Part shown: positions 45,543-56,437 of the stretch, in pieces | Layout: each line of letters starts with the position of its first letter | Position numbering within the stretch: position 1 is the first letter of the stretch | Origin: Omphalotus guepiniiformis | Taxonomy: Eukaryota > Basidiomycota > Agaricomycetes > Agaricales > Omphalotaceae | NCBI GenBank assembly: GCA_028554645.1 | Contig: JAQOOI010000004.1 | Span: 62,001-126,000, forward strand | Length of the DNA: 64,000 nt | Direction: 5' to 3' | Notes under the pieces: model-generated | Seen by the model: the letters and a program-made list of their open reading frames with translations, nothing else | Told to the model about the DNA's origin: nothing | Databases searched by the model: none | Program-made: the position numbers and the translations under genes

Positions 45543-48244
45543 ATGTCTTCAGGGACTTTACCACCTGTCGCAATGAGGCCCGCTGATACTGATATTGATC
45601 CTGGTTCTCCTGATTCTGAGGTCGTGCTCAACGTTTTATATGTCGACATGATGGTGTACCGAGCGGTCCCTTTCGATCGTAACAACAATGGAAGCGCAGT
45701 ACATACCCAGTTGGCAAAGTATGTCTTTACATCAATTGGACATACGTTGCCCTGCGAACAAATTCTGTCTGCAACCCTCGTAGGTCGCTTGTCAGTGCTT
45801 GCTGAGGTTTGCACTGACAAAATGTGGAACAGGTGGACATCCAGCTACCCCCGGGCAAGCCGTCCGAAGATCAAATCTTTGAAGAGTATGATAGGCATAA
45901 TCCGGACTCGACCTCAAATCCGATTGGTCGGCGCGAGTATCCACTGCAGGGAGTGTTTTCTGACCCGAAAAAGCTTCAGCTTATTGTCAGACTAGGTATG
46001 TGTCCTTATCTCTCACTTCATTACCCTGAAGTTTATCCACCTCTTTGCTGTTAGATGTCCCCATTCCTGCGTACAGGATCAACGTTTTCGACCTCTCGAA
46101 AAAGAAACTGCTGGACCTTACAGAGCGAGCCATGCATATTTCATCCGTCAGTGTCAAGCAATTGGTACCGGGCCCCGATGTTGAATTTTATAAGGTCAGC
46201 TTCATCGGTTAGAACACAGCTTGTTGCTCAACGGCTACTTTGTACCAGCCACTTCAACCAATTTTTCTCGCCGAGAAGGGTCCGCTCCCTGAAATCTCCG
46301 ACCAGGAGCTGCAATATGTTAGACCGAGGCAGTCCCTTCGTGCATGTTACCCAAACGGATATGGGGGAAACCGGATGCATTTCGCAGTCAGGTTTACTGG
46401 TGAGTCTAGCATCCCTGTCGTTGCATTGGGCTCTAACAGCTGATTTTTCGGATGGACAAGCAGTTGAGAAAATCGAAATCGAGGAAGCAGAGGACATTGC
46501 GGAGGTTCACTCCAAACGTGCGTTGTTGACCATAATATGTAAAACTGAAGCTGATTGTCCCTGCAGAGCGCGATAATTATGTCCGACTTGCACTGCAAGG
46601 AACATCTCCGTCTGTCAGGTCATTGGTACCCCATTATAAAAAGAATCAAAATTCCCTGGTGGAGATGCTTCTCGACGGTCGCCGGGGTCCCCATTTACCA
46701 ATACATAATATCGGCCTCCCCATACAGCTCTACCATCCTGTCTTCGCCAAGTTCATTGAGTACGTCAATGATCCCCAGTTACCCATAACAGCGGCCCAGG
46801 TGCGCCTGGTGGTGGAACTCGCATGTCACATGTCCGAAATCCAATCTTTGGAGTCAGATCGAGATGCGCGCACTCGCCAGTTGTTAGGCGAATTGCTTGA
46901 CGAACCTCTGGAGTCCGTATTAAATAAAGACAATTCGTGTCCGGACTACAGCTGCCTGACTCGGGCCAAATTAGGTCGAAACGGGGCTCCTATAAACGGG
47001 GCTCCTATGATAGTGGAGGTCAAGCGTGAGCTGGGCGAGAGCAGCGATCCTTCGGTTCAGGTTTCGTTTTCTTATACACGATTTTTTGCTCATGCGGAAG
47101 TAAGTCGCCGTCTTTTTATGCAAATAACCTTCTCAAAACACCTCCAGCGTATGCCCTTTCGTGCCAACTCATGCTGCCCAACCTTCGTCATCGCGATAGG
47201 CGGGGCTTGGATGACCATTATGGGCGCCGTCTTAACAACACATACCATCGTCCAGCGGTTGACTGGGTATGAATGGATGGCTTACACGAAACATATTAGC
47301 ACCTGTGATGCTGTCAGCATAACTCGTCGTCTCGTGGCTCTGCGATTGGCTCTTAAGGAACTGTGCAATTGGTATGGCCAGTTAACCCCCACCAACGCAG
47401 TCATGCGTCCATCCATTGATGACAAGTTCTGCCGCTACGTTTATCCGCACAAGGACAGTTTCATGCATGACGGGAAAGAGGTCAAATTCACCTATGTGAG
47501 GGCCTTGACTGCGACAACATTCTGCACTACGTTTTTGGTCGCCATCACTCATAAAGGTCCGAAGGAACAGCTCGCCATTGTGAAATTCGCAGAACAATAT
47601 AACCCTGCCGCACACAAATATATGGCAACAAACAATTTAGCTCCCAAGCTGATTCATTATGAGGTGCTAGGAGCGGGCTACCAAGACCTTGTGTTTGTAG
47701 TGATGGAATACCTTGACAAAGCTCGTACCTTGGCAGACATCATTACGGACCGCGAGAAGATATCAGGAGAGGTAGGTGCAAGTGAAGCGGTGGCGGTGGA
47801 AGGTGCGAGTGAGGCGGTGGAGGCTGCGTTGACCACGTTGTGGTCGGGCGGGTACATCTTCGGTGATTTGCGAGCGCCCAACATTATGGTCATGCCCGCG
47901 GAGCCCGGAGAGCCTGATGACCGGATCACATGCGCTCGCATTCGCCTTGTCGACTTTGACTGGGTAAACACTGTGGGTGGCGATGTGAGATACCCCGCTT
48001 TTCTTGCGTCAGTTGTCAAACAGGCCTCTGGGGCTGGCGACTATGATTGCATTGAGAGGGAGCATCAAGATACAATGTTTGCAACATTGTTCAAAAGGTA
48101 GTGTTCATTAGAAAATTTTTCCTCATCGTTGGTCTGAGATTGTTATATAGACGTCCAGTTTTGAAAGCCGAGGGTCCTGAGGGTCCTGCTAAGCGACGCC
48201 GTTTGGAAGCTCCCTCGAAGGGAGAAAGTAGCCAGGGGCAATGA
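45543..48244 (+). CDS. Crinkler (CRN)-like protein: ubiquitin-like header, PD-(D/E)XK nuclease and kinase-like domains
   Basis: Eight exons join in frame: 45543-45779, 45833-45995, 46055-46194, 46249-46399, 46461-46517, 46567-47099, 47148-48097 and 48151-48244, giving about 774 residues. Residues 1-133 resemble a CRN header, ending in FSDPKKLQLIVRL. A linker follows. Around residues 380-420 a restriction-endonuclease-like block shows an E-V-K strand (IVEVKRELG, near 400). From about 540 comes a protein-kinase-like domain: a candidate Lys near 573 (AIVKF), hinge LVFVVMEYL, the catalytic-loop equivalent GDLRAPN at 666-672 and VDFDW at 695-699 in place of DFG. A basic AKRRR patch near the end suggests nuclear import. 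CRN-type proteins are effector or conflict proteins, often nuclear. The intron at 47100-47147 is 48 bp and stop-free, so retention would keep the frame. It appears intact. Confidence 0.75.
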
Positions 48245-48983
48245 GGAGTAGATCGTTAGGTAGTACCGCCCGGGCAATGATACATCGCGCCTGCAGGATC
48301 TGAAGGTACTTATCTTTTCAAACACTTGGTACCAGTTATCGTCTCACAATTATCAGGGACATTTCGTCGGGAGTCTTACGATGTTCGAATGTACTTATAA
48401 TTACACCGCTTTGTACCAACCCTTCCCTCCCCGTCATTGTACCCTATACTTATACTGCTTTGTATCGTTTCATCCCTGCCCGTCGTCGTACCATACAGTC
48501 GCGATGATTCTGAAGATCTTGAATTGTCCATGATCCATACCTCTCCCTTCGTTGTACCGTACAATCACGATAAATTCGGTTGTTGAAGTTCCTGATACGC
48601 AGACTGATTACTACTCAAGCTGAAGTTAAAATCCGGCTAAAACGAACTCGTACCCACCTGGGCACCGGCCCAGGCCACCAATCAAGTTATGCACGCACGG
48701 GTTTGGTCCTCGTCTTGGCCATACTCACTGTTCTCCTCCCAATATATGTTGTTTTAGTGCTTAACGAAGATGAGGTGGTACGCTCCGTAGGATTGTGAAA
48801 ACAGGTGGTATATTCATTTGCTGTCTATGCAAAATGAGAAGGTAATACGTTGCGTGATAAATACGCACAAACAGAAACAAAAGCTTTGTAATGGCAAATT
48901 GTGGCCGCCAAACTGGATTACAGGTGAGATACGATGTCGTTTTTTCAGCGGAACACGGCATGTACCACTCATGTACTTTGTAG
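48245..48983. other. Intergenic stretch with short GTACCxTACA repeats
   Basis: Between 48400 and 48570 the words GTTGTACC(G/A)TACA and CTTTGTA(C/T) recur four to five times in loose array. No gene is supported. The last part holds the promoter of the gene at 48984. Confidence 0.4.
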
Positions 48984-51105
48984 ATGTCGACTATCACTCA
49001 TCGTAGTGTGGCCGGTGCTACCCTCCCGACCTTTGCCAATAGAACTCACCTGCATCGTTTATCCACTGGCGTAAAAGCTCTTCATGCGCTCAAAGGGGCA
49101 CTTGATCCTCACTCTCAGTGGTATATCACCACACCTAATGCCAGTTTCATTCCTTCTCCACCAATGGGCTCTGCTCGACCTTTATATCGACGGTCTGATG
49201 CTCGGTACGGTGCATGTGATCCCGTATGCTGGCCACAACCCTATAACGCGGACTACCCCTTCCTTCCTTGCATCGCCCGGTCGCCAGCTGCATCGACGTG
49301 GTATTCTCAATGGGATGTTATGTGGATCAATGTCGATGAATATGACGTCGAGTACTCCTCCGCGCGCCCAGGTGCTGGAGGTGTATTGAAGAGATCTATT
49401 TTAGACCGTCTTAGGGAAGCTGTGGATGAGGTGCTTGGGAGCAGGATGACCGGACTTTCGGTAGCGCAACTGGATGGGAATACACCAGGCATGACCGAGG
49501 AATTGATCCAAATTTTAGATGTATGTCTCAGACATATAGGCTCAACCCCCTCTTCTCTCCGAGATCTCCAGCGCGGTTTAGTTGAGGTCCAACGAGCGTG
49601 GCTGACCCTGTCTGCTATGATTGACTACGTTGTCGATTTTCAAGAGCCTGCAGACTTTGACCGAAAAGAGGTCGTATCGTCGCGGATGGGCTGCTTTGTT
49701 TGGGAGGAGAAAACCGCCTCCAGGTTGATGGGGAGGGGCCTACCTGTCTGGGTGGTACACGTGTGCAGCCAAACCCGACACTATGACGCTGAGGAGATGG
49801 TGACGATTGTGCCCCCGACCGCTTGTCACGAGCCGGCGATGCCTGGTTATCCAATCCTGATCACCTCCCATGCTGGGTCGAGCCAAGAACTCGCTGCAAT
49901 ACGTGTCGCTGCTATTGATTGTTTCCCTGAGCCCAACCCCTTTGAAAGCGGGCCGTCGATGACCTCCGTGTCGTACGCGGCCAGGCCATCAACGTCCTCT
50001 ATCTCATACGCGGCGGCAGGCACCGCAAGTGTGATGGCGTCATCCGGGTGTGTTCGGAGAGAGCGTTACAAAGCTGGCAGTGTGGTGGCGGCCCCGAATC
50101 GTGTCAGACAAAGAGGCAGGCCCATGCCGAGAAATCGTACACCCTCATGTGAGTCTTTGCCCACTCGATCTCAAATCAGAGTACATGTTTCTGAGCCTGC
50201 TACTAGCACTATCAGGATGGAGAGATCCCTTTGAAGACCCACCACTGAACGACCCCTTTGCCCCACCCACCATCCCGGCTTGGAGGGACGCCAATCGACG
50301 GATTTGCCGGGCAGGGGTGACTCCGGGACGCAAAGCGTTTATTGTCGCTGACCCTGGTCTCTTTTTTGGTTCGCGGGATCAGAGTCGGAGATGGGGACAG
50401 TTTCACCAGTGGGAACATTTTCGCCCCGCGTGGTTGAAGTATTGCCGTCAGGTCAAGGTGAAGGAGCTTTGCACAGATGAGTGGCGAAAGATCATCAGTA
50501 TGCCATTTATTAATCCAGTGGAAGGTGGTGTGTTCTCCCAAGCGAGAGGCAAGAAGGTAGATACTGCGGAGACACTGGCTTTTGTGGAAGAAATCTGGCG
50601 GGATTTCGGCTGGTCAGGCAGTGTGCGAAAGGTCTGCAACGACGCGTTTGACCCTTACCGAGCGCAAGTTCTAGTGCATGAGCTTCGAATGATCAATTTT
50701 CGATGGGAGCTGGAAAAGGTAGATCGAGGCTTAGATACCACGCGTCCCAGGAGAAGCAAACAGTTCGGCTGTGTGAGCTTAGAAGATCAGGAGGAGTCTC
50801 ACCACCGGGCCCGCCAAGAGTTGATCTCCCGATGCATCCCAGGGGGCTCGATGTTTGACCTGGTACTTACCTCAAACGCCGGCCTAGGGGCAGAGGTCTG
50901 GCAGGATCGATACACAGCGCTGAGGTCGTTCTGGCGTCTTATGGACTCGTGGCCGGCAGAGAAGGATACATTTTGGAGGCTTGGGGTCGATGCCGAGCTA
51001 TGCGAGACCCAGGGAGAGAAGTGGGAGCGAATACTGGTGGAGTTTTACGTCCAGTCTGCATTCGGTTTCCTGCATAGGCCTCCAACCCTGCCGTGCCGTG
51101 TGTAA
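48984..51105 (+). CDS. Agaricomycete-type large protein of unknown function
   Basis: Two exons, 48984-50148 and 50207-51105, join through a 58 bp GTGAGT...CTACTAG intron into 687 residues. The next acceptor (ATCAG, 50215) would create a stop, so CTACTAG is preferred. Landmarks include PFLPCIARS followed by WYSQWDVMWINVDEYD, then VAQLDG and VQRAWLTLSAMIDYVVDF, a Ser/Ala-rich linker, PPTIPAWRDANRR, FHQWEHFRPAWLKYC and a C-terminal LRSFWRLMDSWPAEKDTFW...WERILVEFY. This order fits a family of uncharacterised, highly multiplied Agaricomycete proteins I have seen annotated as hypothetical. No enzymatic motif is visible. It follows the CRN-like gene on the same strand. Confidence 0.7.
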
Positions 51106-51814
51106 AACTTTCTTGTTTTCGTTGTCGTCGTGTTTTCGATCATGCTGTGATACCCTGTGTGTTAACGTCCAATGTAATTGTACACTCGTTCTGCCGTCCT
51201 CATGCGGGCCTTAGCTCAATAACACCACACCCGACCAATCTCAATACTTTTTCACACGCTTTTGGGTGGGCGGGTGGTTTAGAGATGGACTATGGCTTTC
51301 AGGCTGAGACAATTTCTAAGGACTGGTTCGAAAGCGAAAGCGGGAGACTACTATGCCATAAGGAGTGAGACCAATGGTTTAGGGTTACTCTAGACTTAGG
51401 TCGTCAAATTACCCCCCACGTACTGTAATGACAAAGCTCTTGCCATATTCAGAGTGGCCTTTCAAGACTAGAGGTTGACGGAGGCAACAACAACCTTGCC
51501 GCGTAATTTTCTGCAAAGTATATGACGACAACAAATTGTAGTTCTTCAAAGTAAAGTTCAGACGTTAGCATGATCAAAAATTGCATGAACAACATCGGCC
51601 GAAAAGCTACCAGCATATCCCGAAGTTTGACAAAGTCTAGCGAGGTCACGGTTGTAATAAAGCCTAAGGGTGTAAGAGTGTCTGACGTGTGTATTTGGTT
51701 GGTACATTATGGGTTTGGAGAACCTCGCTTGGCAGCAAAGTGATGCTCGTGTTCATTCCGAGCTATAGAGTGCGACACCTAAAGCTACAAGAACATAATG
51801 AGACAGGTCATCCT

Positions 51815-52913
51815 TCAAATTGAAAGATCGATGTATGAAGTGGACCGAGTGGAATCGTGAACTTCAAAACAATCCAAGACCTCACGGCTACTTGGGTCCT
51901 CATCTGAAGAGAGATGAGAATGTCAAGCGCCAGTTGAACGGAAAACAGCTTACAGTACATTCGTCGGCGGCGAAGTCCTGATCTGTCAGGGGCAGACTCC
52001 TTGCGCAGACGTTTTGATGCACCAGAGGGACCGGGCGCGGCTTCACTCTCAGATGAAGGAGGGGCGCGTATCGCTTTAGGGATCTGCGTCGCGTAGGGGC
52101 TTATCGCAGGGTCTGCATGAAGGGGGCTATCAGTCTGGATACTTTGCGACTGGAAAGTGCGTCTGGTGACCACGGGCGCAGGCTGACCCCAACCTTGAAG
52201 AACCGGATGGGGCGAGGCGGCTTGAGTGTAAAGAACTCGTTGGATGCGTGGCCATTGATGGAATGTCCACATCTCCAACACGGTGACACAGTGGCCTGCA
52301 ATGGCGTGCACCACAGCGGACGCGCACCCTGGGTGGGGGAGTGGGCCGATTGGAACAGCGCTCAAGAGATTTGGGCTGGGGCGATGGGTGAGAGACCATG
52401 AGGCAGAAAAGGCACGTTCGTAGAGGACAACGAGAGTCCCTATAACAATCAATTGCCCGAAATTGGGGCCCGTCGCAGCAAACACCTGCTGGGAGCAAGT
52501 ACGGCCGGTGTGCGAATATTCCACACACTGAAAATGTCGACGTCAGATCAAGCGCCAAAATTATTGGATTGACTCACTCTGGCAACGGTGAGACCCAAAT
52601 GGCGCATGTCGCCTCGCCCGTAATTAGTCCATGTATTCAAGACGCAGTCTTCGGTCTCTGGCAACACCTGCGGTGAGGAGCAAATTCCATCAATGGATCT
52701 GACCAACAGGTTTGTTAGCAGGATGCCCATGGTAGCGTTGCCAGTATTCGGGATCCCCCCTAGAGTCTGCAGGCAGTGTCTTGCGGACACCTCTAATGCT
52801 GGCAATGTAAAAGTGGTCTCCGGGGAATCCTCAGTCCAGGGCACCGTGATGGACATCTCTGGCGAGTGAGCAGTCGTGCCGGCAGACATTGCGTTGCACA
52901 GAGCTGGGACCAT
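51815..52913 (-). CDS. Unrecognised three-exon protein
   Basis: Exons 52913-52578, 52527-51954 and 51903-51815 splice in frame (50 bp introns) into 332 residues. The N-terminal 110 residues look compact (ITVPWTEDSPETTFTLPAL, then LLTNLLVRSIDGI and TWTNYGRGDMRHL). The middle contains a hydrophobic stretch (FGQLIVIGTLVVLYERAF), and a Pro/Ser-rich linker carries a basic patch (KRLRKE). No family is recognised. The third exon depends on a GTAAGC donor; without it the frame ends at 51808 with a different tail. Confidence 0.45.
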
Positions 52914-53308
52914 CGGCTTTCAAAAATGCAAGTTGATAATGGCGCACAAAGCGGCTGAGTATGCAGTTGATTCAATGGCTGAACTGGTTCAGATGTGAAG
53001 TGGTTCAGACCTGTTTACAATGCAACGTTGACCTGCGTGCATCAGGAGGAGGATACGCGTGCCCATTCATTGACCGATTCGCGCGAGTGTCCAGGGTTCA
53101 GATCTGCAGAAGGTGTGAACATCGCAGTTGAGTGCGGGACCACAATAAAATAATGGATGACTTTCCATAAGAATTTAGGCCTTAGGTCCAATTTGCCCGG
53201 CACTAAACTTCGAGTAAAATATTTGAAATATATCTAGCTCCGAGTTATGTGCGAAATCATCCCCGTAATGCGACAAGCAAATATAGAAACACTAGGCGGA
53301 ATATAGTC

Positions 53309-53555
53309 ACGTGTACCCGGGATCTACGTCCGTATTCAGCAGGTTTTCCTCAGGCTCGCTTACAGCAAACATAAATCAAATGCACCAGAAAATGCTTTAG
53401 CAAGGGGGGGTCCAGAGGCCTTTCCCAAATCTCATCGTTGGGACACTGTTAATATTTGGTTTTTTCGGTTTTATTGCACTAACCGGGCTCGGCTCGTCTC
53501 GGCTAAGCATATACTGTAGAAGGTAAAATCTAGTGCAGATTGGTAAACTCTTACG
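53309..53555 (+). repeat. Dispersed repeat, copy B
   Basis: This is a shorter, diverged, same-orientation copy of the repeat at 41173-41570. It shares CACGTGTACCCGGGATC at the left, CTCGCTTACAGCAAA and AAAATCTAGTGCAGATTGGT at the right, and lacks about 130 bases from the left-central part. Confidence 0.75.
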
Positions 53556-53632
53556 TAGGGCCGGGCAATTGAATTCATGAGGTTACACGGCGTGGTCTGG
53601 CGTGGTCCTGCCATGGACGCCCGACAATAAAT

Positions 53633-53850
53633 AAAGAGGATGAAATTGCTATTGTATATCAGAGAAGATATCAGAAAACATCGTAGGACCATTGGGCAAA
53701 GTCAGGAAAGACTTCGGGAACAATCGTTAGCGCGCGACAGTAAAGAGGATGAAATTGCTATTGTATATCAGAGAAGATATCAGAAAGCATCGTAGGACCA
53801 TTGGGCAAAGTCAGGTAAGACTTTGGGAACAATCGTTAGCCCGTTGTTCG
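53633..53850 (+). repeat. Tandem duplication, 2 x 109 bp
   Basis: AAAGAGGATGAAATTGCTAT and the following bases recur with a period of 109 (53633 and 53742). The copies are nearly identical over about 100 bases and then diverge. This lies right after dispersed repeat copy B. Confidence 0.85.
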
Positions 53851-54311
53851 GATGAACGGATGAAAGATGTGGCGGTGCCTTTGCCGGCCGATCGCGTGGG
53901 CAGAAACTCTGACCAAACAACGATGGTCCTTGAGCAGCCTTGAGCCCTAACCCCCATCATTGAGCCCAAACTCCCCATCATTCCCCTGCTGACCTATGGT
54001 CCCAGCAGGCGGGTCGCTCTGAAGTCGACTGACGGAATAGCTATGGGGTAGGGTGGTATACTTCCAGGCGTTTGCTTGTAGAAATCGTTATTAATATAGT
54101 CGCGACACTCTTGCTGTGGTGCTGGTGCGCAATGAACAGTTTGCAAAAGACATCTCTACACATATTTGTGTGCGAGTGGCATATTACGCCGCTGATTATG
54201 TCTAGTACAGCAATGGATCTACATAAGAAGGACGGAACATAAGGTCACCAATGAAGGTAACATTGAATAGCGTTTTTTTGGGGGTAGGAGACAGGTAGGA
54301 GACAGCAGGCA

Positions 54312-55378
54312 CTAAAGAAAATTCTTGTCCAGATCCCACCCTGGGGTGTTGGTGACCCCGGCCAGACGAAGAAATAAGAGAGAGCCATCACGCGCAGGTA
54401 TCAACGTTGCCCAATGGACAGTCTGCCATTCCACCGCGCCTTTCCTGGAGACCTCAAACCGATGTAATCCTTGCTCAATATCATGACCACCGAGCAGCAG
54501 TTTGTTGTCTTGGAGGGAGACCCGCTGTCCTGGGTTACTAACCAGCAAGCGCAAGGCGTCAACGCCATCCTGGAGCACGGGTAAGCGTCAAATTTGGGGG
54601 CGGAGGATGGGCAACAAACCTTCATATACAGCATCAGGGTGACTTTGTTGGCAGTGGCCAAGTCTGACGGCCCTGGTTCCTCGTCGCTCCCTCTGGTGAT
54701 CGGACGGCCATAAAGGCGACGACCGAACGCTCTCCGAGTCGAAGGTGTTGGAGTAGACGCTGAGGTTGCCGGAGACAAAGGTAGTACACGACCACGACGC
54801 GGGGTGAAAGAGTCCAGAGTCGGAGGGTCACGTCGGCTGCCTTTGGAAGTGAGACTTTCGCGAAAACCCAGCAGCTCACGAATGTTAGAGGTGTTCAAGA
54901 GCTGGGCTCCCCAGTCTCCCAGTGAGAGATCTGAGACATGTTCGCGAACTTTATAAGGCAATCCCTGGCGTCGAGACTACACATAGCCAGGTCAGTAGAT
55001 GGTCTTAAGTGACGTGATCGGTGGATTACTGACATATATAAAATACCGACCGCAGTCTGGAAGGTATCGATCACCCGTATCAATGAGAAGGCGTGCGCGC
55101 GAAGGGTGTGTGGGCAGCGGAAAGTATGATCTTAGAGCGCAGGCAAGAGCTGCGTTGACAGCAGCGAGCATTTGCTTTGCGGTGCCATCGAACCGCAACG
55201 CGACGTCACCGTATCGCTGCACGTATATGTCGCGATGCATAGTGAAGCTTGCTGCACAAGTGATGGAGGAAGAACGAAACAAGGTATACTGCAGGTACGT
55301 TTCTGCTGGTACGTTCACATTTTCAAAGTCATAAACTGTCAGAACGTATGACGATGATTGCAACAGGCAGGCACTCAA
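54312..55378 (-). CDS. Unrecognised protein, 5' end unresolved
   Basis: Three exon pieces are clear: 54569-54312 (with the stop), 54976-54620 and up to about 55378 from 55035, joined in frame by introns of 50-58 bp. The first piece shows strand/helix patterns (RDIYVQRYGDVALRF, MLAAVNAALACAL) and may begin in another upstream exon after the acceptor CTGACAG near 55333, since no ATG is in frame at its left end. The second is a Pro/Arg-rich linker. The third reads like a compact beta-rich module (LQDNKLLLGGHDI, SLLFLRLAGV). No known family is recognised. It is on the same strand as the 51815 gene. Confidence 0.45.
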
Positions 55379-55583
55379 GATGAAGCGCTAGAAGATGAAG
55401 CGCTAGCTCCGCCGAACACAATTACGCGAGAAGGAACCAATCGTGCGGAAAATCTGGCAGAGTGGACCATGAAAAGATTGAAATCGAATAGCGATTCAAC
55501 CGAAGTTAGCAGATGGTGTACCGGCCGGCGCAGACACTAGCGTAGCGGGACAGGCGGTGTACAGATTAGATGGCAGGGAGGAT

Positions 55584-56256
55584 GTACGGGTTAGATGGAA
55601 GGGAGGATAGGAAGATGGAAGGGCAATTGGAAATGGGATGGGTTGAAACATGGTGAGATATTGATGAACTGGTTCTACTGATTCCGATTTAGAGTCGTCT
55701 ACAGGGTCGCGAAAACGATGGGCCCGTTGCAGAGCTGCTATCGAGAGTCAAGAACGAGATCTCGGCTTGAAGAGCATGCGGTAGGATGAGTTGGGTGACA
55801 TGTACATGTACGGGTTAGATGGGAAGATAGGAAGATGGAACGGTAATTGGAAAAGGGATGAGTTGAAACAGGTTGAAACATGGTGAGATTCTGATGAACT
55901 GGTTGTACTGATTCCGATTTAGAGTCGTCTACAGGGTCGCGAAAACGATGGGCCCGTTGCAGAGCTGCTATCGAGGGTCAAGAACGAGATCTCGGCTTGA
56001 AGAGCATGCGGTAGGATGAGTTGGGTGACATGTACATGTACGGGTTAGATGGGAAGATAGGAAGATGGAACGGTAATTGGAAAAGGGATGAGTTGAAACA
56101 GGTTGAAACATGGTGAGATTCTGATGAACTGGTTGTACTGATTCCGATTTAGAGTCGTCTACAGGGTCGCGAAAACGATGGGCCCGTTGCAGAGCTGCTA
56201 TCGAGAGTCAAGAACGAGATCTCGGCTTGAAGAGCATGCGGTAGGATGAGTTGGGG
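55584..56256 (+). repeat. Three tandem copies of a 224-230 bp unit
   Basis: GTACGGGTTAGATG starts units at 55584, 55808 and 56038. They share GAACTGGTT-TACTGATTCC, GCGAAAACGATGGGCCCG and GAAGAGCATGCGGTAGGATG. The first copy is more diverged and the last two are almost identical. They lie just upstream of the gene at 56438 and may include its promoter. Confidence 0.88.
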
Positions 56257-56437
56257 GCATGCGGTGCTAGAGGGCCCAGCGGCGAAATTTTACGGGTGAA
56301 CTTTGCATCCAAGCGGGGTTTCAGGTAGTTTCAGTGAGTATTCGCTGGTTGGAACCTACTACACTGACCGAGCCTGTGAAAACTCTGGTCCTTTCACTGA
56401 AAACCTTGCCACAACAACAATCGCAGCAAGCCGCGGG

